Assembly: GCA_021772755.1 (NCBI GenBank)
Contig: JAJFLJ010000205.1
Span: forward strand, 1-41,116
Reading direction: 5' to 3'
DNA from: Candidatus Sumerlaeota bacterium
GTDB lineage: Bacteria > Sumerlaeota > Sumerlaeia > SLMS01 > JAHLLQ01
DNA length: 41,116 nt
Notes under the pieces: model-generated
The model's database searches: none
What the model was told of the DNA's origin: nothing
What the model saw: only the letters and a program-made list of their open reading frames with translations
In this document: piece after piece, positions 8,122 through 17,100 of the stretch
How the letters are laid out: the number at the start of each line of letters is the position of its first letter
How positions within the stretch are numbered: the stretch's first letter is position 1
Program-made: the position numbers and the translations under genes

Positions 8122-8862
8122 CATGGCGAAACGCAGCGCCGCCAGTCCGCGAATCTCCGCGCCACTCCCGTCGCGCGCGCCCGATTCGAACCGTGCGAGC
8201 ATCTCCGTCTCGTAGTCGGTCAGCGTCGCCGCCAGCCGTCCGAGTTCTTCCGGCAGTTCCCTCGTTCGGCTGCGGGCGGCGTCCAAGCTTTCGCGGGCAC
8301 CCTTCAGTTCGCTCCAGTACAGGTCCTGGACCTGGGGCGTCGTGCGGCCCGCCGCCATGCCCTCCAGGTTCGCGCCGAACCGGGTGACTTCCGAGAGCGG
8401 CACGTAAAGACGCCCCGCCTGCAGCCCCTCGCGCACCCGCCGCAGAAGTTCCGCACGGGCGATGGCGCATCCGATGGAACCCGCGGGCTCGCGCTCCGTG
8501 GTGTCGCATGCCGCAGCGGCGGCTTCCGCCACGATGCCGGCGGACTGGCGCAGAAGCGCGTCGAACTGGGTTCGGTCGCGGTGCTGCTGGCGGACGAAGA
8601 AGAGGTTGAGGCCGTCGAGCAACTGCGCCGCGCGGGCGGATGGAAGGCCGGTGGCTGTCAGAGGATGGTCGTCGGCGCTGCTCAGACCGGCCTGAAGGGC
8701 CATGACGCGCTGCTGGTAGGCGGCGCCGCCGGACCCGAGCGCCGTTTCGAGAGCGCCGGTGGTTTCGACGAGCCAGGCCCAGAGACTTCTGATGCGCTTG
8801 CGGGGCTTTGCCGGAACCCGGCGCAGTGCAAGCGCCGCGACCGGGGGAAGCTCCAGGGTCAC
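8101..8862 (-). CDS. Squalene/phytoene synthase-like protein lacking the aspartate-rich motifs
   Basis: A 253-residue protein starting at GTG 8862, overlapping the DCC gene stop (GTGA). The C-terminal half has the late features of the squalene/phytoene synthase family: GRLYVPLSEVTRFGANLEGM, AGRTTPQVQDLYWSELKGAR, then ESLDAARSRTRELPEELGRL. Active enzymes need two DxxxD motifs for Mg-diphosphate; here the first region reads HRDRTQFDALL and the second SIGCAIARAELLRRV without the aspartates. The protein is also shorter than the usual 280-350 residues. I infer a divergent, probably non-catalytic or altered family member. The last codons lie inside the convergent terminator. Confidence 0.6.
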   Translation of the reverse strand: MTLELPPVAALALRRVPAKPRKRIRSLWAWLVETTGALETALGSGGAAYQQRVMALQAGLSSADDHPLTATGLPSARAAQLLDGLNLFFVRQQHRDRTQFDALLRQSAGIVAEAAAAACDTTEREPAGSIGCAIARAELLRRVREGLQAGRLYVPLSEVTRFGANLEGMAAGRTTPQVQDLYWSELKGARESLDAARSRTRELPEELGRLAATLTDYETEMLARFESGARDGSGAEIRGLAALRFAMKKGAGR

Positions 8863-9230
8863 GCCTTCCCGCCGAGCCGGTGGCGGTTGTCCGCGACGAT
8901 CGAGTAGATCAGGTCGGCGGCGTCGCGAACGCCGGGCAGGTCCATGGCCTTGGCGGCGGCGCGACCGACGTCTCCGCCGATCATCTCGCCGATGTCGCGC
9001 ACCGCGCGGGCTCCCGTGCGGACGCGTCCGTCGGTGTGGATCAGGTGCATTTCCTTCATGACGCGTTCCCAGTCGATGTTCGGGAACCGCTCGCGCTGGA
9101 CGGGGTCGTTGGCGTCCTGCCATTCCAGCACGCCTTCCTTGTCCAGGGCTCTCAACTGATCGGTGGCGGTGATGCAGAGCTTGCACTCGCCATCGTAGAG
9201 CACGACCGGCTTTTCCAGAACGTTCGTCAT
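8859..9230 (-). CDS. DCC-family thiol protein (DUF393)
   Basis: A 123-residue protein with VVLYDGECKLCITATDQL near the N-terminus, the DGxCxLC signature (Asp13, Cys16, Cys19) that names the DCC family. The family has a thioredoxin-like fold and is presumed to act as a thiol-disulfide oxidoreductase, but few members have a proven role. The rest (MHLIHTDGRVRTGARAVRDI) fits the conserved pattern in which a gene-encoded user tag is followed by a helical region. It overlaps its neighbours by four bases on both sides, so it is co-translated with the DUF1385 membrane protein and the squalene-synthase-like gene. Confidence 0.9.
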   Translation of the reverse strand: MTNVLEKPVVLYDGECKLCITATDQLRALDKEGVLEWQDANDPVQRERFPNIDWERVMKEMHLIHTDGRVRTGARAVRDIGEMIGGDVGRAAAKAMDLPGVRDAADLIYSIVADNRHRLGGKA

Positions 9231-10354
9231 GGGAGACTCTCCGTGGGGCGCTGAATGCGGACGCGCTGGGGCGTCTCGTCCACATAGTGCAACCCTCGTA
9301 CCACATGGCTTTCCTGCACGTCGAGGCCAGGTTCGATGTCCAGGGCCGCGACGAGGGCCAGAAGGGCGACTTCGACCTCGGCGGGCCCGGGGGCGCGGGT
9401 CGTCAGGCGCTGGAGCGTCAGCCCCGGCCAGAGCAGCGCCCGGGCCCAGGGGGCGGCGGGGCGGGCGGCGCAGAGGCGGATCGTTTCCCAGGCGCAGCCG
9501 GTGATCAGTGGCAGCGCCGAAAGGTGGGCGGCGAGGGTCGTGGCCTTGCGCGCCAACAGCGGCCAGTCGGGAAAACCCGCCAGGCACGCCGCCAGAAGGG
9601 CGTCGGTGGCGGCGAAGACGACGACGGCCAGCAGCAGCGAGAGCGCCAGAAACATCGTGCCGCACCGGGGATGCAGGCGCTTGCGGGTGGCGGCGGACTC
9701 GACCGTGAGACTGCCGCGCGCCTCGAAATCGGCCACGGCCATGTGCTCGGCCCCGTGAAAGGCGAAGACCCGCCGGATGTCGGGGTGCAGGCCGATGGCC
9801 GCGACGTAGACCACCAGCACCGCCAGGCGGAACAGCCCCGCCAGCAGGTTGAAGGCAAAGGGGTGGTTTTCCTCGGAAAAGCCCAGGGTGCCGTGCGCGC
9901 CGGCCCATGCGGCCAAAGGCCCCGCCATGCCGGCAAGCGCCGCCAATGCGTCCGGCAGCACGAGAAAGACGAGCACCATGAGGAGGGCGCTGAGCAGAAC
10001 GGCTCCGGCGACTCCGCCGGTGCGAAGTCCGTCCGCCAGGGACCGCGGCAGCCGGGAAGGCCGGGAGCCCTCGCGCACTTCCGCCGACCAGAAGAGCGCC
10101 CGCGTGCCGACCACCATCAGGTCCAGCAGCCCCGCGAATCCGCGAACGAAGGGCAGACGCAGCGCCGCGAAACGGTCGGTCAGCGCCGCGTAGGGCACCT
10201 GCTGCACCAGCACCGACCCGCCGGGCCGGCGCACGGCGACCGCATAGCCCGTGCGCGAACGAATCATCACACCGTCGAGAAGCGCGAGGCCGCCGGCCTC
10301 CTGGCGCGGCGTCGCGCTGCGATTCTGAAGAGCCGGAATGGGCGTGTGGTTCAT
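9227..10354 (-). CDS. DUF1385 membrane protein
   Basis: A 375-residue protein. It begins with a soluble part containing GGLALLDGVMIRSRTGYAVA, matching the conserved GG-x-x-VM-x-GVMMRS start. Then come hydrophobic segments (VLLSALLMVLVFLVLPDAL, LAGLFRLAVLVVYVAAIGL), the hallmark FAFHGAEHMAVADFEA and RLHPRCGTMFL, and further membrane segments. DUF1385 proteins are metal-dependent-looking integral membrane proteins of unknown function. The conserved HGAEH and HPRCGT suggest a metal or catalytic site near the membrane. It is first in a three-gene overlapping run with the DCC protein and the squalene-synthase relative, hinting at an envelope or redox role. Confidence 0.9.
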   Translation of the reverse strand: MNHTPIPALQNRSATPRQEAGGLALLDGVMIRSRTGYAVAVRRPGGSVLVQQVPYAALTDRFAALRLPFVRGFAGLLDLMVVGTRALFWSAEVREGSRPSRLPRSLADGLRTGGVAGAVLLSALLMVLVFLVLPDALAALAGMAGPLAAWAGAHGTLGFSEENHPFAFNLLAGLFRLAVLVVYVAAIGLHPDIRRVFAFHGAEHMAVADFEARGSLTVESAATRKRLHPRCGTMFLALSLLLAVVVFAATDALLAACLAGFPDWPLLARKATTLAAHLSALPLITGCAWETIRLCAARPAAPWARALLWPGLTLQRLTTRAPGPAEVEVALLALVAALDIEPGLDVQESHVVRGLHYVDETPQRVRIQRPTESLP

Positions 10355-10828
10355 GCGCGAAGACCGCCGGAGAGTCGCCCCACCCCCCCGCCGCGCGCGC
10401 AACAACGGCAACAAGGATTCGCGCGAAAAGAGCCGAAACCGGAGCGGTCGACAGGCCGGGCAAAGGAAAGAACTCAACGCAGAGGCGCAAAGCACGCAGA
10501 GGTTCGCAAAGAGGGTGGCACGGGCGTCCCCGCCCGTGCAGACGTCGGTCGCTCCGGGCGCGCGATGCTTCGGCGAGACGCCAAAGCCACCCTGCCCCGT
10601 TCTCCGACTTCCACGCCCTGCGGCTTTCGGACTTTGCGGTCCTTCGCGATGCCCCGCACTTTGCGTTGAATACGAACCAACCACGCCGGCCAGCCGATCA
10701 AAGACCTCTCGACACCGCCGGGGAATGGATTGATTCTGTACGTGATGAAGGTCGGCATCTTAGTTGGTCGATGCCGCGCAGAATGCTTGCCTTCAAGTTC
10801 GCGCCGGATGTCCTTAGGGGTAAACATC
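10355..10828. other. Intergenic region holding repeat copy A
   Basis: No convincing gene is seen here. It contains repeat copy A at 10475-10671. The remaining stretches, 10355-10474 and 10672-10828, show no recognisable promoter or RNA; the last bases carry an AGGGG ribosome binding site for the small membrane protein that follows. Confidence 0.6.
10475..10671 (+). repeat. 197-bp structured interspersed repeat, copy A
   Basis: Nearly identical to copy B at 11299-11495, with roughly a dozen differences by eye and the same overall length. The ends are imperfect inverted repeats (CAACGCAGAGGCGCAAAG at one end; a T-G-C-G-T-T-G-rich complement at the other). Inside lie GGGTGGC / GCCACCC and the hairpin GCACGGGCG-tccc-CGCCCGTGC. 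In this copy the second hairpin (GCTTCGGCG) has one mismatch. Confidence 0.9.
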
Positions 10829-11188
10829 ATGAGTTGTGATCGAACCGTTAGCCGTCGGTCCGTGGCGGAGATGCGGAACAGGTGCCTCAAACTGTCCATG
10901 CTTTGCATTGCCATGTTGGAATTGATATTTGTCATATCGATTGTGGGGGGATTGCAGTACTTCCTGCCAGAAAGCAGTTCCGATGAACCGCACAACGTGA
11001 TGGCCAAGCTCCAATACTACTTCGCCCTGCTCTGCGGCGCGGTGTATTTCTTGTCCCATATCCCTTTCATGGTTCTGCTCGCCTATTGCGTGCTCGTATT
11101 ATATAATTCAAAATATCAACCGCCTGAGTGGCTGCCTTTCCCCAGAGCTTATGTCTCGCGCGAAGGAGCACGGCGTTTCAAGCAGTAG
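10829..11188 (+). CDS. Orphan small membrane protein between repeats
   Basis: A 119-residue protein of unknown function. Two hydrophobic segments are visible: about 20-45 (LKLSMLCIAMLELIFVISIV) and about 64-93 (YYFALLCGAVYFLSHIPFMV onward). The N-terminus is basic, so it likely lies inside. The chosen ATG at 10829 has AGGGG about nine bases upstream; the frame is open for 33 more codons, but those lack this site. Base composition is clearly less GC-rich than the flanking genes (for example the stretch TCGTATTATATAATTC), and the gene is bracketed by repeat copies A and B/C. This suggests an acquired insert or a remnant. Confidence 0.6.
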   Translation: MSCDRTVSRRSVAEMRNRCLKLSMLCIAMLELIFVISIVGGLQYFLPESSSDEPHNVMAKLQYYFALLCGAVYFLSHIPFMVLLAYCVLVLYNSKYQPPEWLPFPRAYVSREGARRFKQ

Positions 11189-11190
11189 TG

Positions 11191-11262
11191 CCAACCTCCA
11201 CACCCTACAGCTTTCGGCCTTTGCGTTCCTTCGCGATTCTCCGCGTCTTTGCGTTCAATTCG
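11191..11262 (+). repeat. Partial repeat copy C (3' third of the 197-bp unit)
   Basis: The stretch from the CCTCCA-CCCT segment through CTTTCGG, CTTTGCGTTCCTTCGCGATT and TTTGCGTT matches the 3' end of copies A and B. It starts right after the stop of the small membrane protein and is separated from copy B by about 36 bases. Confidence 0.8.
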
Positions 11263-11298
11263 TTTTGCCGCAGCCGAGAGACCGGGCACGAAAGAGCA

Positions 11299-11495
11299 CA
11301 ACGCAGAGGCGCAAAGCACGCAGAGGTTCGCAAAGAGGGTGGCACGGGCGTCCCCGCCCGTGCTGACGTCGGTCGCTCCGGGCGCGGATGCTTCGGCGAG
11401 ACGCCGAAGCCACCCTGCCCCGCTCTCCGACCTCCACGCCCTGCGGCTTTCGGACTTTGCGTTTCTTCGCGATTCTCCGCGCCTTCGCGTTGAAT
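11299..11495 (+). repeat. 197-bp structured interspersed repeat, copy B
   Basis: Same length and order as copy A. It has outer imperfect inverted repeats of about 37 bases, inner GGGTGGC (11337-11343) and GCCACCC (11409-11415), and two perfect 9-bp hairpins at 11342-11363 (GCACGGGCG / CGCCCGTGC) and 11390-11410 (GCTTCGGCG / CGCCGAAGC). The unit can fold as a multi-branched cruciform, like a small non-autonomous mobile element. Confidence 0.9.
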
Positions 11496-11596
11496 TCCTT
11501 CCAAGTACGACGGCGAACCGGTCGCGACAGTGCGGATTGGCGAGGGACGACGCCAACGGCCTTGCGGTTCATGGCCGGTGGCGGTTCGCTCGCCGG

Positions 11597-12856
11597 ATGA
11601 CGAGTCGATGGCCGTGGATCGCCCTGTTCGCCGTCGCGCTGGCCGTGCGCGTGGCGTTCGTGTTGGTGCGTCCGCCGGTAGCGGAGGCGGTGCTGGTGCC
11701 GCTGGCGGACTCGAACGACTATCACGCGCTGGCGGTGTCGCTGCTGGAGAGCGGCGCCTTCGCGAATCCCGCCGGGGAACCGACCGCGTTCCGCCCGCCG
11801 GGGTATCCGGCGTTCCTGGCGGCGGCGTACGCCGTGTTCGGGCGCGGGAACCTGGTGGCAGTGGCGATGGTCCAGGCCGTGCTGGGCGCGGCGGGGGCGC
11901 TGCTGGTGGCGTTTCTCGCGCTGCGGGCGGGGGCGGACCGGCGGTGGGCGCTCGCGGCCGGGGCGGTCTGCGCGGTCTATCCGCCGTTCGTGTTCCAGAC
12001 GCCGCAGATTCTCTCGGAGGTCCTCGCGCGGTTCCAGACGCTGCTGGCGGTGGCCCTGCTGGTCGAGGCGATGCGCGGCGAACGGCGCGCTCCCTTCGCC
12101 CTCGCCGGAGCGGCGTGGGGCCTGGCGATTCTGACCAAGTCCGTCCTGGCGGGGTGTCTGCCGTTCGTCGCGCTGGCGGTCGCCTGCATGGCGCAGCGGG
12201 GTCGCCGACGGGGTCTCGCCGCCGCCGCGCTGTTCGTTCTCCCCGCCGCCGCGATCGTCGGCGCGTGGACCGTTCGCAACGCCGTCCGCGCCGACGCCTG
12301 CGTGCCCGTCTCGACGAATTTCCCCATCACGTTCGCCCAGGGCGTGACGCGGTGGTCGCTCTACACGAACGAGTGGTACGGCGAAACGCACGCGCTGCTT
12401 GCCGCGCCCGACGACTTTCTGGAGCTGACGCAGATGATGGCCTACGGCGGCGTGGAGGAGGAGATCGCCGTCGGCGCGCAATGGCAGTCCGACGCCCGCG
12501 CGTGGATCGCGGAGCATCCCGGCATGTTCGCGACGCTGACGGTTCGCAAGGCGCTGCATTTCTGGTCGCCGTCGGTGCGCAACACGCCCGCCGTGCGGAT
12601 CGTGGCGTTCGCGTGCATGGCGCCGGTGCTGCTGGCGGGGATCGCGGGGCTGGTGGCGATGATGCGGGCCGGCGGGGCGCCGCGCGCGTTCGCGGTGGTG
12701 GTGGTGGCGATCGTCGTGCCGGCGACGCTGCCCTACGCGCTCAGCCAGCCGGACGTGCGGTACCGGCTGGCGGTGGCGGATCCGCTGCTGATGGCGAGCG
12801 GCGCGTGGCTGCTCGGTGCGCTGGCGAGCAGGCGACGGGGCGCGCCTACGCCCTGA
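11597..12856 (+). CDS. Membrane glycosyltransferase, ArnT/PMT-like (GT39/GT83 type)
   Basis: A 419-residue polytopic membrane protein. After the first membrane helix comes a loop with PLADSNDYHALAVSLLESGA, then PTAFRPPGYPAFLAAAYAVF. This is the acidic first periplasmic loop plus R-x-P-G-Y-P motif of dolichyl/undecaprenyl-phosphate-sugar glycosyltransferases. About ten hydrophobic segments follow (AMVQAVLGAAGALLVAFLAL, GLAAAALFVLPAAAIVGAWT and others). It probably moves a sugar from a lipid-phosphate donor to a lipid or protein on the outer face of the inner membrane. The ATG at 11597 is the first before the helix. Its 3' end overlaps avtA on the other strand by 11 bases. Confidence 0.85.
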   Translation: MTSRWPWIALFAVALAVRVAFVLVRPPVAEAVLVPLADSNDYHALAVSLLESGAFANPAGEPTAFRPPGYPAFLAAAYAVFGRGNLVAVAMVQAVLGAAGALLVAFLALRAGADRRWALAAGAVCAVYPPFVFQTPQILSEVLARFQTLLAVALLVEAMRGERRAPFALAGAAWGLAILTKSVLAGCLPFVALAVACMAQRGRRRGLAAAALFVLPAAAIVGAWTVRNAVRADACVPVSTNFPITFAQGVTRWSLYTNEWYGETHALLAAPDDFLELTQMMAYGGVEEEIAVGAQWQSDARAWIAEHPGMFATLTVRKALHFWSPSVRNTPAVRIVAFACMAPVLLAGIAGLVAMMRAGGAPRAFAVVVVAIVVPATLPYALSQPDVRYRLAVADPLLMASGAWLLGALASRRRGAPTP

Positions 12857-14108
12857 CGGCGCTGTAGGCCTTCTTCGCCTCGTCGGCGATGATGGCGAGG
12901 CCCTCTTCCACGATGTCGTCGTCGGGCGCGTATGTCACGCGGATGCACTCGCGGGTGTGGCGCCATTCGGGGTCGTCGATGCCGGGAAAGAAGTAGTGGC
13001 CTGGAACGACGACGACGCCGCGGGCCTTGACGCGTTCGTAGAGTTCCTGGCTGGTGATGGGCAGACCTTCGAACCAGAGCCAGAGGAAGAGCGCGCCTTC
13101 GGGCTTGTGGATGCGGCAGGGCACGTCGCCGAGCTGGGCGTCGAGCTGCGCGAAGGCGGCCTTGGCCTTGCGCTCGTAGAAGGGGCGGACGAGTTCGCGG
13201 CTCATGCGGATGATCTCGCCGCTGCGGACGAGCTCCATCGCCAGCGTCGCCCCCATGCCGCCCGGCGCGAGGCTGACGATGCCGTTCACTTCCGTCACGG
13301 CGCGGATGATCTCCTCCGACGCGACGATGATTCCCGTACGGGAAGCCGGCAGGCCGAACTTCGAGAGGCTCATGCAGACGACCGTGTTCTCGTTCCACAC
13401 GGGCTTGGCGTCGGAGAAGATGATGTCGGGAAACGGCGTGCCGTAGGCGTTGTCGAGAATGAGGGGAATGCCGGCTTCGCGGGCGAGGGCGTCGAGCTTG
13501 GCCACCTCCTCGTTGGTCAGGACGTTTCCGGTGGGATTGGTGGGGCGCGAGACGCAGATGGCGCCGACGCTCTCGTCGATGTCGATGGCGTTGAAGTCGA
13601 CGTAGTACTTGAACATGCGTTCGTCGAGGTGCTGGATGTCGGGCTTGGCTGCGGTGAAGAGACCTTCGGAAAGACCGACGTCGCTGTAGCCGATGTACTC
13701 GGGCGCGAGGGGAAGCAGGACCTTCTTGTGGGAGCCGTCGGGGAACTCGCCGGCGAAGAGGTTGAAGAGAATGAAGAAGGCTGTCTGGCTGCCGTTGGTC
13801 AGGGCGATGTTCCCCGGGCCGATGTCCCAGCCGAATTCGCGCGAGAGCATCGTGGCGAGGGCCTCGTGGAACTCGACCTTTCCGGCGGGTCCGTCGTAGT
13901 TCCCGATCCATTTCTCGAAGGCGCCGGGGGTTTCCATGATGCCTTCGGCGATTTCGCGAAAGCGCTGCTGCACGGCGGGAATGTGGGCGGGGTTGCCGCC
14001 GCCGAGCATGCACTTCGCCTCGCCGGCGAAGGCCTTGCTGAGATCGTCCATCAGGATGCCGATGCCGGACTGCTGTCCGAGCTTACGGCCGAATTTCGAG
14101 AGCTGCAT
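12846..14108 (-). CDS. avtA: Valine-pyruvate aminotransferase
   Basis: A 420-residue PLP-dependent class I/II aminotransferase that interconverts valine plus pyruvate with 2-oxoisovalerate plus alanine in the cytosol. It matches E. coli AvtA along its length as I remember that sequence: GGGNPAHIPAVQQRF, NYDGPAGKVEFHEAL, ALTNGSQTAFFILFNLFAGE, ICVSRPTNPTGNVLTNEEV, MSLSKFGLPASRTGI with the PLP lysine, and KPEGALFLWLWFEGLPIT. It starts two bases after the BACON gene stop, so the two are probably co-transcribed although their roles look unrelated. Its end overlaps the converging glycosyltransferase gene. Confidence 0.95.
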   Translation of the reverse strand: MQLSKFGRKLGQQSGIGILMDDLSKAFAGEAKCMLGGGNPAHIPAVQQRFREIAEGIMETPGAFEKWIGNYDGPAGKVEFHEALATMLSREFGWDIGPGNIALTNGSQTAFFILFNLFAGEFPDGSHKKVLLPLAPEYIGYSDVGLSEGLFTAAKPDIQHLDERMFKYYVDFNAIDIDESVGAICVSRPTNPTGNVLTNEEVAKLDALAREAGIPLILDNAYGTPFPDIIFSDAKPVWNENTVVCMSLSKFGLPASRTGIIVASEEIIRAVTEVNGIVSLAPGGMGATLAMELVRSGEIIRMSRELVRPFYERKAKAAFAQLDAQLGDVPCRIHKPEGALFLWLWFEGLPITSQELYERVKARGVVVVPGHYFFPGIDDPEWRHTRECIRVTYAPDDDIVEEGLAIIADEAKKAYSAVRA

Positions 14109-14110
14109 GG

Positions 14111-17100
14111 TCAGGGCTCCATGGGCGGCGCCGCCGGAACGAGAAGGCTCGCGTCCCAGTCGGTGTTGATTTGCGTGGTCGCGCCGGGCGACGCGATCTT
14201 CACCTTCTGCAGGAAGGATTGCAGGTCGTCGGGGATGAACCCCTCCGCTGCGGCCTCCTCGAAGGTGGTGAAGAGCTGGCCGTTGGCGGTGGCCTTCAGG
14301 CTGCCGTTCTGCGCCTTGACGGCGATCTTGCCGGGCTTGCCCTTCACGGGGTCGTAGAACTTCGTCGTGATGGCGCTGGTGCCGCCGGGTATGGGCACGA
14401 AGGGCGAGAAGGGGGAGAGCAGCGGCGCGTCGGCGGTCCACTTCTTCAGCTTCTCGTCGAGCGGCGCGAAGGTCTCGCGCGAGATGACGACTTCGCCGTC
14501 TTCCGCGACCCAGCCGAGAACGACCGCCTGGCTCTTCCCCTTCGCGTCGGGGGCCTTCGTGTTGAGCTTCAGCACGAAGCCCTCCTGGCCGATCATGCCG
14601 GTGAGATCGTCGCCGGAGTAGAACTGCGTGTTCTTCTCGTTCCCCTTCGCCTTCAACTGCCACGACTTGTCGGCCGAGCGCCCCGTCAGCGAGAACTTGC
14701 CGTTGGCGTTGACGACCGAGAGCATCGACAGGCCGTCCTCGCCGGGCTCGGGGTTCGGGAAGATGGAGTCCTGGATCTTGCCCTTGTACTGGATTCTGCC
14801 GGCGACGGGCAGTTCCAGCGAATCGAGGGGGAAGCCTTCCGGGTCCTCCACGCGCATGTCGGCGATGCCGGTCACGTCGCCCTGCGAATTCACGGCGAGC
14901 ATGTCGAGCATGACGAACGTCGTGGTGCCCAGCTTCGGGTCGGGAAGAACGAACTCCTGCGCCGCGCCTTTCGCCTGGCTCTCGATGACGTAGTCCGTCA
15001 GGTCCGTGTATCCGAAGGGACCGACGATTCCGAGACGCGTCAGGTCCGCGCCGACGGGCCGCGCCGCCTGGTCGATCACGACGGTTTCGCCGGCGACCGT
15101 GAGCGTTCCCGCGCGCGCGGCGCCGGGGTTCTCTTCGACGGTGTACGCGACGGCGCCATCGCCCGTTCCGCCGGGTGCGGAGGTGACGACGATCCAGGGC
15201 TGGGCGGAAACGGCCGTCCACGGGCAGCTCGGATTGGCCGTCACGTCGATCGTTCCGGTGCCGCCCTCGAAGGGGTAGCTTTCCTCCAGAGGATCGACGG
15301 CGTAGCCGCAGTTGTCTTCCTGCGTGACGGTGTGGAGGGAGTTCTCGACGGAGATGGTCGCCTGGCGCGCGGGGCCCTCGTTGGCCTCGAAGGCGTACGT
15401 CACGGTCGCCGGTCCGAAACCCGTTTCGTTCTCGGTGACCGTCAGCCACGAGGCGCCGGAGACAGCCGTCCAGAAGCAGGCTTCGTCGGTGCCGACGTCG
15501 AAGGACGCCGTGCCTTCGTCGGCGGGAACCTGGCGCGCGACGGGATCCAGATCGAACACGCAGGCTTCGTCCTGGGTGACGGTGAAGAGTTGGCCCTCGA
15601 CGTCGATGGTTCCCGTTCGTGGCAGGTCGGTGGTGTTCTCGGCGACGGCGTAGGCGACGCTGCCGGGGCCGCTGCCGGACGCACTGCCGACGATGGAAAG
15701 CCACGGCTTGTCGCTGAACGCGTTCCATGCGCAGCCCGTGCCCGTGTTGACGAGGAAGGAGCCGCTGCCGCCGGCGGCCGGATAGTCCGCCTCCTGCGGC
15801 GCGAGGGGATAGCTGCACCCGTTGGCCTGCTGGACGAAGACGACTTCCGACTCCATCGTGATGCTGCCGCTGCGGGGCGGGCCGGTGTTCTCCGCCACGT
15901 CGAAGAGAACCGTCGCGGGCCCAAAGCGCGTTTCCGTCTCGTCCAGGGTGATCCAGTCGACCGACGCCATCGAGTCCCAGGCGCAGGAGGAACCGGTCAC
16001 CATCGCGACGTTGCCTTCGCCGCCTTCGGGTTCGAACTGCAGAACCGTCGGCGTGGCGAAGTAGATGCAGCCGTCGGACTGGTTGAGCGTGAACGTGCGG
16101 CCCGCGGCGGTGATGCTGCCGGCACGCGGCGGGCCGGTGTTCTCCTCCGCCGCGTACGTCACCTGAGCCGGGCCGGTGCCCGACGTGGAGCTGACGATGG
16201 AAATCCACGGCGCGTTGGCCTGGACCGTCCAGGCGCAGCCCGCGTTGGTGTTGATGAGGAACGTCCCCTGGGCGGCGTCGGAGGAAATCGTCGCGATGGA
16301 GGGCGAGAGCGAATACGTGCAGCCGTCGCTCTGGTTGATCGTGAAGATCGTGCCGTTGACGGAAATCGTGCCGCTGCGCGCGGGCCCGGTGTTCGCCCCG
16401 ATGCTGAAGTTCAGCGTGCCGCTCCCCTGGCGGCCCTGGCCGTTGGCGACGACGATCCAAGACGCCTGCGTCGTGGCCGTCCAGGAACACTGCGGCGTGG
16501 TGGTGACGACGAAGCTGCCGGACGCCGAACCCGACCCGAAGGCCGATGCCGTCGGCGTCAGCGCGAAGGAGCAGCCCGTGTTCTGGGTGATGGCGTACTG
16601 GATGCCGGCGATGGCGATGATGCCGGTACGCGCGTTGGCGGGGTTGGCGGCGACGGAGAACGAGACGGTTCCGCCCCCGGTGCCGGAGGAACCTGCGGTG
16701 ATGTCGATCCACGAGTCGTTCGTGGTGGCCGTCCAGGGGCAAAGCGCGGAAGTCGTCTGGACCAGGATGTTGCCGGTGCCGCCGCCGATGGGAAAGTTCT
16801 GCGTGGGGGGCTGGAGAGTGTACTGGCAGCCGCTGAACTGGACGATCTGAAAGACCTGGTCGGCGACGGTGATCTGGCCGCTTCGCTGCGGACCGGTGTT
16901 CGGCGCGACGGTGTAGGCCAGGGGGCCGGGACCGGTGCCGGAGGTCGCGGAGGTGATGGTGATCCAGGGCTGGCTGGATTCGGCGAGCCACGCGCAGCCG
17001 GGATCGGTGATGATGCCGATGAAATCGCTCTCGCCGGCGGGGAGAACGTTCGCCGAAACGGGTGTCAGCTCGTAGGAGCAGCTGCCGCCGCGGGTGCCCT

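Larger units (their letters stand above)
11189..11596. other. Intergenic region holding repeat fragment C and copy B
   Basis: No convincing gene is seen. It is filled almost entirely by the partial repeat C (11191-11262), a short spacer and the full copy B (11299-11495). About 100 bases remain before the glycosyltransferase start, with no clear promoter. Confidence 0.6.

Noticed and set aside
10475-11495. CRISPR array or tandem repeat
   Set aside because: The units are 197 bp, only two full copies, separated by a gene and with internal hairpins. There are no short regular spacers.
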